A DNA stretch of 64,000 bases from Mangrovimicrobium sediminis (GTDB lineage Bacteria > Pseudomonadota > Gammaproteobacteria > Pseudomonadales > Halieaceae). The DNA lies in NCBI RefSeq assembly GCF_004745945.1, contig NZ_SRLE01000016.1, positions 1-64,000 on the forward strand, in the 5' to 3' direction. This document shows positions 1 to 8,401 of this stretch, piece after piece (the first letter of the stretch is position 1; every line of letters starts with the position of its first letter). Under the pieces are notes generated by a model. The model saw nothing but the letters and a program-made list of their open reading frames with translations, searched no databases and had not been told where the DNA came from. A program made the translations under genes and the position numbers.

Positions 1-41
1 CATATTACCCCTCATGCACAACCTTCTTGGCAACTGACAAT

Positions 42-188
42 TTAGTTGCGGACTCTGCCCAACCCAGATGTTGCATGTGACAACCCAACTTTGACGCACC
101 AGGGAGTGGCGAAAGGCTGAGCCCCGCCACCGAAAGATGACGTTGGCAGCCGAGAGACAAAAAATGCCAGGGTAGCTAGCGAACGCAT
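42..188 (-). CDS. Possible short cassette ORF, 48 aa
   Basis: An ATG preceded by GGGGA opens a 48-codon frame that starts just beyond the attC site, where a next integron cassette would begin when read on the minus strand. The product is rich in Ser, Gly and Pro and I recognise no domain. No second attC is visible between its stop and the window edge. It may be spurious; position relative to attC is the only support. Confidence 0.25.
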   Translation of the reverse strand: MRSLATLAFFVSRLPTSSFGGGAQPFATPWCVKVGLSHATSGLGRVRN

Positions 189-214
189 TTACTTAATCCC
201 CACTTGCAACTACC

Positions 215-289
215 ACATAACGCTTCAAGCAGGGGCCCGCGTTAGCGGGTCCCGGCGCGAAGCGCCCTTGCTGCCTTGACTTGTTAAGG
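215..289 (-). repeat. Integron attC recombination site
   Basis: Read on the minus strand this 75-bp stretch starts with the R''-like CCTTAAC and ends with the R'-like GTTATGT. Just inside are TAACAAGTCAAGGCAGC and the complement of TAACGCTTCAAGCAGG, which pair as R and L boxes. The L'' arm carries one extra G (CAAGGCAG against CAAGCAG), the extrahelical base typical of attC. The centre contains further self-complementary stretches. It lies 10 bp downstream of the stop codon of the adjacent minus-strand gene, the normal place for an attC. No intI gene is in the window, so this is an isolated cassette or the edge of an array. Confidence 0.72.
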
Positions 290-298
290 CGGCGCAAA

Positions 299-628
299 CT
301 AGAGCTCTTGTATAAATCGAATTGAACTCATTTTCAGGAATACCTTCTTGCCTTCAGGGGTCTGCAATACCAGCGCCTCATCAAAGCCAGTAAAGGAAAA
401 TTGCCCCTCGCCTGGCTCAGTAGTTCCAAGAATGACTACCGACTCGAAAACACGTCCGTCGTTGATATGAATGCTGTAGGGAATGCCGGCTTTCAGATTT
501 TCATCTACGTATGGAATAGACCTTTCGCGGACCTTCTTCTTTCGCCGTTCCTTTAAAGATGAGGAGATCCAAGCAACCAAGATCATCAAGATAATGATTG
601 ACACGATCACTGGCCATACAAATTCCAC
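299..628 (-). CDS. Small inner-membrane protein, probable integron cassette gene
   Basis: A 109-aa protein of unknown function. An N-terminal hydrophobic helix (about residues 3-23) is followed by a Lys/Arg-rich stretch, consistent with one membrane anchor and a cytoplasmic C-terminal domain of mixed beta character. I place the start at the GTG at 628 because AAGGGG lies a few bases upstream; a GTG at 655 is possible. The attC lies directly after the stop, and a GTTAAGG core resembling a cassette boundary lies about 35 bp before the start (663-669), so gene plus attC has the form of one mobile cassette. Base composition is less GC-rich than the catabolic genes that follow. No specific function can be assigned. 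Confidence 0.6.
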   Translation of the reverse strand: MEFVWPVIVSIIILMILVAWISSSLKERRKKKVRERSIPYVDENLKAGIPYSIHINDGRVFESVVILGTTEPGEGQFSFTGFDEALVLQTPEGKKVFLKMSSIRFIQEL

Positions 629-762
629 GTTATCCCCTTGTTTGCATGTGCTCACGAACGAGCCTTAACAGCTAAGTATATTGCGTGTGCACATGTAGGC
701 ACCTTTCCTACATGTAGCTAGAAAAGACTGTATGTGGTTGTTTGTGTTTAACGGTGCCCGCA

Positions 763-1164
763 TCAAAACCTCAAACTCGTATCTATATCTGTACACAAAT
801 CCACCAGCCCCTCCTGCACCCGATGCGCAATCCCAAGCTGCACCGCTGTATCACGCCGCATCACCCAGGCCTGCCCTGTGCGACTCCACCAGGCCCCAGC
901 CGCCTTCACTTTTTTTCTCAACTCGACATCTTCATAAGCAACGCGCAGCGCCACAACTTCATTGCGCCGGCAGGCATGGAGAGAAACATTTGAAATGTTC
1001 TTCTTGGGACGCTCCCGCTCATCAACAATAATCTCGATGGTCGTGAACAATTTGGAACCGCAATCCGACTCGCGGTAACGGACAGCGCACAGCTGGTCGC
1101 CGTAACGCCTGTGGAATCTTCGCGCGCCGCTATCGGCGGGCTGCATGGTTTTGATGACTCGCAT
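763..1164 (-). CDS. Conserved hypothetical protein, 133 aa
   Basis: A small soluble protein beginning MRVIKTMQPADSGARRF. I recall proteins of this look as common unannotated genes in proteobacteria, but no function is known to me. The ATG at 1164 is preferred over upstream starts because a strong Shine-Dalgarno (AGGGAGGGG) precedes it. A central part reads like a beta strand-turn region (VALRVAYEDVELRKKVKAAG) followed by a W-rich segment (AWWSRTGQAWVM). No signal peptide or membrane segment. It stands alone between the cassette and the IclR gene. Confidence 0.6.
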   Translation of the reverse strand: MRVIKTMQPADSGARRFHRRYGDQLCAVRYRESDCGSKLFTTIEIIVDERERPKKNISNVSLHACRRNEVVALRVAYEDVELRKKVKAAGAWWSRTGQAWVMRRDTAVQLGIAHRVQEGLVDLCTDIDTSLRF

Positions 1165-1315
1165 TACCCCTCCCTGGGAATGAAGCCCGTTTAATGTCCT
1201 ACGAAACCAGCGCAACGTCTAGCGTTGCCGGCACCTATTTTCGGCCAATTCCCGGAAATCGGGTCACCTGATGAAGGGGGCCCGCCATCGGCAAGGCGAC
1301 ATAGCCCAAAACGAC

Positions 1316-2131
1316 TTACCCACCCTCACCCACCAACTGCGCCGACAACACCTCCGCCGCCGCAACCATCCGCTGCGCCAGTTCATCCAGCCCGGAACGC
1401 ACCAGCGAACTACCCAGCCCCAGCGCCACCAGCGCATGGGTAAACTGCCCCGGCGCCTTCCACACCGGAGCCGCGACCACGGTAACCCCGGCAATATAGT
1501 TACCTGGGTCCACGGCATACCCCTGCACCTTGGTCTGCCGTACCTCCTCCAGCCACTGCTCAAAGCTCGGAGGCTCCTCCCAGCGCAATTGCGCGAAGCG
1601 CTCTGCGAGTTCCTCTTCGCTGAAGTCACTGCAGGCTGCAATGCAGCGGCCGGTCGCGCTGATCAACGAGGGGAAGCGCGCACCCACCTGGGCACTGATC
1701 TGCAGGTTGTTGCCGGCGCGGGAGATCGCCACCACCACCAGGTGATCCTCGCCGACCACGTTCACCCCCAGCATGGTCACGTCGAACTCGCTGCTGATGC
1801 GGTCCAGTACGGGCTGGGCGAGTTCGGTGAACTGGTTGCGGCGCAGCCACTGGCGGGCCAGGGTCAGTACGCCGGCCTCCAGCGAGTAGCGCTTGGTATC
1901 CGGGTCGAAGGCGACGAACTCCTCGGCCACGAGTGTGCGCAGCACATATAGGCAGGTGCTCGGCACCAGGCCCAGTTCGCGGGCGATGGTCTGCAGGCCC
2001 AGCGGCCGGTCACTGCGGCCGAGCAGCCGCAGGATAGCCGCAGCGCGGGAGATGGCGGGGGCTTTACTGTCCTTGACCGACTTGGCGAGCTTGCGGTCTT
2101 TGGCGGGGGCTTCTTTGGCTGTGCTGGTCAT
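1316..2131 (-). CDS. IclR-family transcriptional regulator
   Basis: A 271-aa DNA-binding regulator of IclR length. An Ala/Lys-rich N-terminal tail (residues 1-28) precedes the winged helix (about 28-90, with LGLQTIARELGLVPSTCLYVL as recognition region), then the effector-binding domain (about 100-265). IclR proteins usually sense aromatic or small acid metabolites. The ATG at 2131 has AAGGTGG seven bases upstream. The gene is divergent from the acyl-CoA ligase at 2353 with a 221-bp AT-rich gap, so it likely controls that operon and itself. The ligand cannot be predicted. Confidence 0.9.
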   Translation of the reverse strand: MTSTAKEAPAKDRKLAKSVKDSKAPAISRAAAILRLLGRSDRPLGLQTIARELGLVPSTCLYVLRTLVAEEFVAFDPDTKRYSLEAGVLTLARQWLRRNQFTELAQPVLDRISSEFDVTMLGVNVVGEDHLVVVAISRAGNNLQISAQVGARFPSLISATGRCIAACSDFSEEELAERFAQLRWEEPPSFEQWLEEVRQTKVQGYAVDPGNYIAGVTVVAAPVWKAPGQFTHALVALGLGSSLVRSGLDELAQRMVAAAEVLSAQLVGEGG

Positions 2132-2352
2132 CGACTACCACCTTCGTTGCTGCCGGTACTGCTTCTATTACTCACCTTACAACTCGTTCGCTCAGCGTTG
2201 CGGCACTCAAGCCCCACTGGCAGACTTCAATATATCGAATTCTGTTCTATATTTACAACACATTTCGATTGTGGCATTGTGCCACTCCCGCCGGCGGTGC
2301 TCCGCACGCCCCGGCGCACCGCTTACCTGACCAGCCAGCACAAGAGCACAAC
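2132..2352. promoter_or_regulatory. Divergent promoter region, IclR gene / CoA-ligase operon
   Basis: This intergenic region must hold promoters for both divergent genes. The notable element is at 2229-2253, where AATATA and TATATT form inverted arms around a 13-bp centre containing CGAATTC. It is a candidate IclR operator by position and symmetry only; no experimentally defined site for this protein is known to me. Confidence 0.4.
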
Positions 2353-3924
2353 ATGGCCCGCCTGACCGACTACACATCCTTCGCCGACGCCCAGGCCCAC
2401 GCCAGTTCCGCGGCACTGTGGGAACTGTTCGACGGCGACCGCGAGTTCCTGAACATCGCCCACGAGTGCATCACCCGCCACGCCGACGGCAGCGGCCGCA
2501 CCGCGGTGCGCATCGCACACGCCGATGGCCAGGACGAGATCCTCAGCTTCGACGAGATCGCCGCGCGCTCGGCGCAGTTCGCCCACTGGCTGGTGGAACA
2601 GGGTATCGGTCCCGGCGAGCGCATCGCCTTCATGCTCGAACCCTCGCTGCCGTTCTACACCAGCCTGTTCGGCGCGATGATGACCGGTGCGATCAGTGTG
2701 CCACTGTTCACCCTGTTCGGCCTCGACGGTCTGCGCCTGCGTGTCGATGACTGCAAGCCCAGCCTGTTGGTCACCAATGAAGAGAAAGCCGACATCGCCC
2801 ACCAGGTGGAGGGCCTGAAGGTCGTCGTGGCCAACGACGCCCTGCTGGAGACCATCAGCAAATACCCAACGACCTTCGAAGCGAAGACCAAAGCCACGGA
2901 CATGGCGGTGTTCCAGTACACCTCGGGCACCACCCGCGAGTTGCCCGCGGCGGTCAAGCACACGCACAAGTCGCTGGTCACCCTGATGTTCGCCGCCCTG
3001 TACGGCACCGGCATCCGCCCCGGCGACGAGTACTTCTGCCCGTCGTCCCCGGCCTGGGGTCACGGCCTGTGGCACGGCACCCTCGCGCCGCTGGCGCTGG
3101 GCGTCACCACCGGCACCTTCGCCGGCAAGTTCGACGCAGTGCGCCTGATGCAGGCGCTGCAGGATTACAAGATCACCAACATGTCCGCCGCCGCCACCCA
3201 CTACCGGATGATGAAAAACTCCGGCAAGGGCGGTGATTTCAGCTTCGCCATCAAAAAGCTCTCCTTCACCGGCGAGCCCTGCGACCCGGCGACGCTGGAG
3301 TTTATCGACCAGACTTTCCACGTCCCGGCCTGCAGCATGTACGGCACAACGGAGATCGGCGTGGTGTTGGTCAACTTCCCCGGCGCGGAAGACTACGAAG
3401 TAAAGCCCGGCTCCCTGGGCAAGCCGATTCCCGGCCTCAAGCTGCAGGTACAGCGCGCCGACGGCACGGAAACCGGGCCGGACGAAGTGGGCGAATTGAT
3501 GCTGTGGAAGCGCGACCACTGGGAGACCACCAAGGATCTCGCGCGACGCGACGCAGAGGGTTACCTCTACCACTGCGGCCGCGCCGACGACGTGATCATC
3601 TCCGCCGGCTGGACCATGTCCGCGGTGGAGATCGAGAACACCCTGCTCAAGCACGACGCGGTGGACGAAGTCGCCGTGATCGGCGTTCCCGACGAAACCC
3701 GCGGCCAGGTGGTCAAGGCCTTCGTCGTCAGCAAGCAAGCCCCCTCGGACCCACTGGTCGAGGAGTTACAGAAATTCACGCGCGAGCGCCTCGCCCAGCA
3801 CGAGTTCCCGCGCATCGTCGAATTTGTGAGTGAATTGCCCAAGACCCCCGCGGGCAAGGTTCACCGCAAGGTTCTGCGCGACCGCGAAGCCGCCAAGGCA
3901 ACCGCGGCCGTCGCCAGCAATTAA
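2353..3924 (+). CDS. AMP-dependent acyl-CoA synthetase
   Basis: A 523-aa ANL-superfamily enzyme expected to activate a carboxylic acid to its CoA thioester through an acyl-adenylate. The phosphate-binding motif is YTSGTTRELPAAVKHTH (near residue 187), followed by YGTTEIG (about 330), the YHCGRADDV hinge (about 405) and the C-terminal catalytic Lys in KTPAGKVHRKVL (about 497). In the P-loop the usual GLPKG is replaced by RELPAAVKH, as in medium-chain/benzoate-type ligase relatives. The ATG at 2353 is chosen because the protein aligns from there; an in-frame upstream start would add an unrelated 28-residue tail. It is followed 18 bp later by the MaoC-like gene, probably in one transcript. Confidence 0.9.
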   Translation: MARLTDYTSFADAQAHASSAALWELFDGDREFLNIAHECITRHADGSGRTAVRIAHADGQDEILSFDEIAARSAQFAHWLVEQGIGPGERIAFMLEPSLPFYTSLFGAMMTGAISVPLFTLFGLDGLRLRVDDCKPSLLVTNEEKADIAHQVEGLKVVVANDALLETISKYPTTFEAKTKATDMAVFQYTSGTTRELPAAVKHTHKSLVTLMFAALYGTGIRPGDEYFCPSSPAWGHGLWHGTLAPLALGVTTGTFAGKFDAVRLMQALQDYKITNMSAAATHYRMMKNSGKGGDFSFAIKKLSFTGEPCDPATLEFIDQTFHVPACSMYGTTEIGVVLVNFPGAEDYEVKPGSLGKPIPGLKLQVQRADGTETGPDEVGELMLWKRDHWETTKDLARRDAEGYLYHCGRADDVIISAGWTMSAVEIENTLLKHDAVDEVAVIGVPDETRGQVVKAFVVSKQAPSDPLVEELQKFTRERLAQHEFPRIVEFVSELPKTPAGKVHRKVLRDREAAKATAAVASN

Positions 3925-3942
3925 AAGCCAGGAGTACTTACC

Positions 3943-5073
3943 ATGACATCCGCAAACAAGTTCCCGAAAATCACTGAGGAAGGCCTCAACGAGCTGCGCG
4001 AGCGCATCGGTGTGAAGATCACCAACACCGTCGAGCCGTGGAACTACGAGGCGACCCGCGACGCGATCCGTCACTACGCCCACGGCATCGGTGACGACAA
4101 CCCCCTGTGGTGCGACCCGGAGTACGCCAAGGGCACCAAGTACGGCGACATCGTTGCCCTGCCCAGCTTCATGTTCACCACCAGCCGCATTATTTCCGGC
4201 TACTGCGGCGGCCTCTCCGGCGTTCACGCCATGTGGGCCGGCGCCGACTGGACCTGGCACAAGCCGGTCATGCGCAACGACGAGATCCACACCGAGGCCT
4301 ACCTGAAGGACCTGATCGAGCACCAGACCCGCTTCGCCGGGCGCTCCTTCCAGCAGATCTACCACGTGGACTTCTTCAACCAGCACGGCGACAAGGTCAC
4401 CGAAGCCGACAGCTGGGTATTCCGCACCGACCGCGACGAAGCTCGCGAGCGCGGCACCAAGTACGACAGCGTCAAGGGCAAGGTCGAGCAGCTCTCCGAC
4501 GAGCAGCTGGCCGAGTGGGGCAAGCTGTACGCCAACGAGGAAATCCGCGGCGCCAACACCCGTTACTGGGAAGACGTCACTGAAGGCGAAGAACTGCAGC
4601 GCATGATGAAAGGCCCGATGACCGTCACCGGTTTCATCTGCTACGCCCAGGGCTGGGGCGGCCTCTACATCCGCTCCAACAAGCTGGCGTGGAAGATGCA
4701 GCAGGCGCACCCGGGCCTGGCCATCAAGAACCGCTTCAACATCCCCGACTGCCCCGAGCGCGTACACTGGGATGACGACTTCGCCAAGGAAGTGGGCACC
4801 CCCGGCGCCTACGATTACGGCCCGGAGCGCACCTCCTGGCTGACCCACCACTGCACCAACTGGATGGGCGACGACGGCTTCCTGCACAAGCACAAGAGCC
4901 AGATCCGCCGCCACAACCCGGACGGCGATGTGATCTTCATCGACGGCAGCGTGACCCGCAAGTTCGAGGAAGACGGCAAGTTCTACGTGGAAGTCGCGCA
5001 GCGCGCGGAAACCCACCGCGGCGAACTGTCCGCCACCGGCTCCGCCATCATCCAGCTGCCCAGTCGCGGCTGA
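3943..5073 (+). CDS. MaoC-like double-hotdog acyl-CoA dehydratase/hydratase
   Basis: A 376-aa protein with two hotdog halves: an N-terminal FAS1-type dehydratase-like domain (about 15-165) and a second half (about 205-370). The N-terminal motif HGIGDDNPLWCDPEYA matches the hydratase-2 signature except that Trp occupies the catalytic His position. The second half has VHWDDDFAKEVGTPGAYDYG, which could supply the catalytic His/Asp, plus TNWMGDDG. Such proteins hydrate or dehydrate enoyl/hydroxyacyl-CoA. AGGAG lies before the ATG. Encoded directly after the CoA ligase and followed by a strong terminator, so ligase and hydratase form a two-gene operon. Confidence 0.82.
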   Translation: MTSANKFPKITEEGLNELRERIGVKITNTVEPWNYEATRDAIRHYAHGIGDDNPLWCDPEYAKGTKYGDIVALPSFMFTTSRIISGYCGGLSGVHAMWAGADWTWHKPVMRNDEIHTEAYLKDLIEHQTRFAGRSFQQIYHVDFFNQHGDKVTEADSWVFRTDRDEARERGTKYDSVKGKVEQLSDEQLAEWGKLYANEEIRGANTRYWEDVTEGEELQRMMKGPMTVTGFICYAQGWGGLYIRSNKLAWKMQQAHPGLAIKNRFNIPDCPERVHWDDDFAKEVGTPGAYDYGPERTSWLTHHCTNWMGDDGFLHKHKSQIRRHNPDGDVIFIDGSVTRKFEEDGKFYVEVAQRAETHRGELSATGSAIIQLPSRG

Positions 5074-5089
5074 GCAACGCAGTAAGCAA

Positions 5090-5122
5090 CCACCCTCCCT
5101 CTCCGGGGAGGGTGGTTTTTTT
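5090..5122 (+). terminator. Rho-independent terminator
   Basis: CCACCCTCCC (5090-5099) pairs perfectly with GGGAGGGTGG (5106-5115) across a six-base loop and is followed by seven T. It closes the ligase-MaoC transcript and separates it from the CoA-transferase gene. Confidence 0.93.
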
Positions 5123-5181
5123 GCCTCACGGTGTATGATCCCGCACCCGATAACAGCCGGACAGTAAACAGGCACGAGAAC

Positions 5182-6393
5182 ATGCAGGACACCGACACCC
5201 CCTGGGCCGGACCCCTCGCGGGCCTCCGCGTCCTCGACCTCACCCGCGTACTGGCCGGGCCCTCCGCCGCACTGGCGCTGGCAGACCTCGGCGCCGAAGT
5301 CATCAAGGTGGAACCCCCGGGCAGCGGCGACGAAACGCGCTCCTTCCCGCCCTTTCGCGACGGCGAGAGCCACTACTTCCTGAGCATCAACCGCGGCAAG
5401 AAGAGCATCGTCATCGACCTCAAGACCGAGGCGGGCGTGCAGCTGGTCAAAGACCTCGCGGCGAAGTGCGACGTGCTGGTGGAGAACTACCGGCCGGGCG
5501 TCATGGACCGCTTCGGCCTGGGTTACGACGTACTCAGCGCAGTGAACCCCGGCCTCATCTACTGCTCCATCTCCGGCTTTGGCCAGGAAGGGCCGCTGTC
5601 ACACAAACCGTCTTTCGATATCGTGCTGCAGGCGCTGTCCGGCGCGCTCAGCGTCAATGGCGAACCCGGCGCCATGCCCACCAAGATGGGCATCCCGCTG
5701 GGCGACCTGGTCGGCGGCATCAACGGCCCCATCGGCATTCTCGCCGCCCTGCACGAGCGCCATCACACCGGCCGCGGCAGGCATATCGACGTCAGCCTGC
5801 TGGACGGCATGCTGGGTATGCTCGGCTACCTGGCGCAGCTCGCGTTTTTCACCGGCCAGGACCCACAACCGCAGGGCTCGCAGCACCCCAACCTGGTGCC
5901 CTACGGCGCCTTCCCGGCCAGCGACGGCTCGATCATCGTCGCCTGCCTGACCAACAGCTTCTGGGCGCGCATCTGCACCGCCATCGGCCAGCCAGAGCTG
6001 ATCGACGACGAGCGCTTCGACATGATCGAGAAACGGCGCAACAACCGCGAGCAGGTCAATGCCATCGTCGCGAGCTTCACCCGGCAACACACGGTGGCCG
6101 AACTTGTGGAACTGTTCAGCGAACACCAGGTGCCCAATGCGCCGATCCTCGGCATCGGCGACGCGCTGACGCAGCCGCAGGCCCAGGTACGGGAAATGGT
6201 GGTGCAGACCGAGCACACGAAACTGGGCAGCATCCCCATCGTCAACCGGCCGATCAAGTTCGCCGATGCACCGCAGCCGGTGCCCACGGCGCCGCCGGTA
6301 CTCGGCGAGCACACGGACAGCATTCTCGACGAGATGCTGTCACTGAGCGCCGAGGACATCGCCCGCCTGCGCGCGGACGGGATTGTTTCCTGA
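5182..6393 (+). CDS. Family III CoA-transferase (CaiB/BaiF type)
   Basis: A 403-aa enzyme of the formyl-CoA transferase/CaiB family, which moves CoA between acyl groups. The N-terminus LAGLRVLDLTRVLAGP is diagnostic; the likely catalytic Asp is in GIPLGDLVGG (about residue 175), and GRGRHIDVSLLDGM follows. Length is typical. The ATG at 5182 fits the family start and lies 60 bp after the terminator, so the gene should have its own promoter. Donor and acceptor are unknown; with the CoA ligase next door it may re-esterify pathway intermediates. Confidence 0.9.
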   Translation: MQDTDTPWAGPLAGLRVLDLTRVLAGPSAALALADLGAEVIKVEPPGSGDETRSFPPFRDGESHYFLSINRGKKSIVIDLKTEAGVQLVKDLAAKCDVLVENYRPGVMDRFGLGYDVLSAVNPGLIYCSISGFGQEGPLSHKPSFDIVLQALSGALSVNGEPGAMPTKMGIPLGDLVGGINGPIGILAALHERHHTGRGRHIDVSLLDGMLGMLGYLAQLAFFTGQDPQPQGSQHPNLVPYGAFPASDGSIIVACLTNSFWARICTAIGQPELIDDERFDMIEKRRNNREQVNAIVASFTRQHTVAELVELFSEHQVPNAPILGIGDALTQPQAQVREMVVQTEHTKLGSIPIVNRPIKFADAPQPVPTAPPVLGEHTDSILDEMLSLSAEDIARLRADGIVS

Positions 6394-6470
6394 GAGCTGC
6401 CGCCCTGGGAATCAGAAAGCTTTGGCAGTTGCGGGAAAGAGTTTGTTGGTAGTACGGGAACATCGCGCAG

Positions 6471-6486
6471 GGCGCATCCATGCGCC
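6471..6486. other. Small hairpin between convergent genes
   Basis: GGCGCA and TGCGCC flank a TCCA loop in the gap between the convergent CoA-transferase and SMP-30-like genes. There is no T-run, so a terminator role is uncertain. Confidence 0.3.
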
Positions 6487-6511
6487 GCTGCGATCCGGAA
6501 GAAACTGCCGC

Positions 6512-8104
6512 CTAGGCGGGGTGCAGGGCGAGTACGCTGCCCTCGGCGTCGCCGCACACGTAGATCACGCCATCCGGCGCCACGGCGATGCCGGTGAAGT
6601 TGCCCATCGGGCCGCACATGTCGCCGACCCCGCCGAGTTGCTTGCGCACCACACCCTCCGGCGCCCCCACCGGCAGGCCGTTGGCGAGCTCGCGCCGCGC
6701 GCCGCTGGCCGGGTCTACCGCGAACAGCGACTGGCTGGCGATATCCAACACGTACAGCGTTTTGCCGTCGAAGGCGATGCCCTCGGGCTGGCCGAGGCCG
6801 TCCACCACGGTGTCGCGGCGTCCGCCGGCGATGCGCACTACGCGGCCAGCGCCGGCCTCGGCGACAAAACAGGCGTCGCCGTCCACTGCCACGCCCTTGG
6901 GCTGGTCCAGGCCGCCGGCCAGTTCGCGCACGCCGCCGGCTTCCGTGGCGAGCAGGCGACCGGTGCCGAATTCGGCGAACACCGGGATACCGCCGGAGGT
7001 CAGGGCCACGCCCATCAACTGGTCGAAGCCATCGGCGAGGAATTCACTTTCGCTGGCGGCCGGGCGGAAACGCGCCAACTGGCCGTTGGCGGTAGTCACC
7101 AGCCATTCGCCGGGGCCGCTGGCGACAGCGCCGCGGCAATAGCCGGGGAAGCCCGGGGAGAACAGCATGCCGGCCAGCTGCAGTTCGCCGCCCGGTTGCA
7201 GGGTGTAGGTAAAGCCGCCGTCGACCACGAACAACTCGCCGCCGGCACCGACCGCGATATCCAGCGGCCACTGCAGGCCGCCGGGCACCAGCGGGCGGAA
7301 CTCGCCGGGAGCGACGATCTCGTTGACGTCGCCGGAGATACTGGAGACGAACAGGCGGTCGCCGACGAAGGTGCAGTTGTCCAGGCCCGGGGCGATGTTG
7401 GCGAGCACGGTCTGCTCGCCCGTGCGCGGGTCGATGCGCAGCACCTGGCCACTGGCCACCTGGGTGGAGACGATAAAGCCCTGGGAATCGAACTTGACCG
7501 AGTCCGGTACACCGAGACCGGTGGCGACGACTTCCGGCGCGCCGCCGTCGAGGTCCACGCGCCAGATCTCGTTGGCGCCCATCACCGGGAAATACAGCTT
7601 GCCGTCGGGGCCGACCTCGAAGGCGTTGGGCATGGGCACGTCGGCGAGAATCACGCGCGCCTCGCCGCTGTCGCGGTCGAGTTCCATGATGCGCCCGCCG
7701 ACGCGGCACTCGCCGGCAATCAGCCGGTCGTTGTGCATGGTGATCGGGTTGGCGCAGGGCATGTCACCGTTGACCACGCGGTAGTCGCCGCGCGGCGTAC
7801 GCACGCTGACCAGGCCGCGGGTGATCTCGGTGGCGTAGAGGTTGCCGGCGCTGTCGAAGGCGAGGTCATCGGGGCCGACGATGTCACCGCCCAGCGGGCT
7901 AATGGTTTCAACCTCACCGCTGTCGATATCGATGGCACTCACCTGGCTGCCCGCCACCTGGGCCACGTAGACACGGCCGTCGGCGCCGGTGCGCATGCCG
8001 TTGGCACCAAACAGGCGGCTGGGGCGGGTGAGGCGTTCGAGCTGCCAGCCCTCGGCGAGGCTGGCGGGATGTGCAGCGTGGTAGCGGCCACTCAATGATG
8101 ACAC
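6512..8104 (-). CDS. SMP-30/gluconolactonase-like beta-propeller protein
   Basis: A 530-aa protein of repeated propeller blades such as GPDDLAFDSAGNLYATE, NAFEVGPDGKLYFPV, QPEGIAFDGKTLYVLD and TGIAVAPDGVIYVCG. This matches SMP-30/NHL-type propellers, whose members include lactonases and other metal-dependent hydrolases. At 530 aa it is longer than single-propeller SMP-30 (about 300), so it probably holds two propellers. No signal peptide, so cytoplasmic. A GTG start at 8104 is supported by GGAGG eight bases upstream. If it is a lactonase it could open lactones made by the BVMOs downstream; that link is inference. Confidence 0.75.
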   Translation of the reverse strand: MSSLSGRYHAAHPASLAEGWQLERLTRPSRLFGANGMRTGADGRVYVAQVAGSQVSAIDIDSGEVETISPLGGDIVGPDDLAFDSAGNLYATEITRGLVSVRTPRGDYRVVNGDMPCANPITMHNDRLIAGECRVGGRIMELDRDSGEARVILADVPMPNAFEVGPDGKLYFPVMGANEIWRVDLDGGAPEVVATGLGVPDSVKFDSQGFIVSTQVASGQVLRIDPRTGEQTVLANIAPGLDNCTFVGDRLFVSSISGDVNEIVAPGEFRPLVPGGLQWPLDIAVGAGGELFVVDGGFTYTLQPGGELQLAGMLFSPGFPGYCRGAVASGPGEWLVTTANGQLARFRPAASESEFLADGFDQLMGVALTSGGIPVFAEFGTGRLLATEAGGVRELAGGLDQPKGVAVDGDACFVAEAGAGRVVRIAGGRRDTVVDGLGQPEGIAFDGKTLYVLDIASQSLFAVDPASGARRELANGLPVGAPEGVVRKQLGGVGDMCGPMGNFTGIAVAPDGVIYVCGDAEGSVLALHPA

Positions 8105-8401
8105 TCGGGTTTCCTCCCTCGGCTTTTGTTCGGATTTTATCGAAGTCGCGATTCGCGCTTGCCTGTCGGCGTTCCGGCATCCGGAAATCGCACAGGGAAA
8201 ATCGCATCATTGGAATCGCGGCTGGGAGCAATTATTATTTGCAGCATCCCTATCAGGTTCCGCGCCACGGCGGGCCAGCGCAGCGGTACAATGGCGGAAA
8301 AAATAGTGGTTTGCAACAGCCGCCAATGAACAACGTGTTGCTTGAAAGCACATCACCACCAACATCATAACTAGATCGGGCAACCACCGGAGAATCGCTG
8401 A
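8105..8401. promoter_or_regulatory. Divergent intergenic region
   Basis: A 297-bp gap between the minus-strand propeller gene and the plus-strand SDR operon. It must contain both promoters. GGAGAA before 8402 is the SDR ribosome site. I see no terminator, repeat or further gene in it. Confidence 0.45.

Noticed and set aside
2323-3738. Long open frame antisense to the CoA ligase
   Set aside because: High GC opens long antisense frames throughout; this one has no family motifs, is rich in Gly, Val and Arg as expected from codon complement, and the forward frame has clear ANL motifs.
2353-6393. Carnitine or formate/oxalate CoA pathway
   Set aside because: The CoA-transferase family is broad and no CaiA, CaiD, FRC-specific or oxalyl-CoA decarboxylase partner is adjacent; the TPP enzyme at 23737 is far away and not clearly oxalyl-CoA specific.
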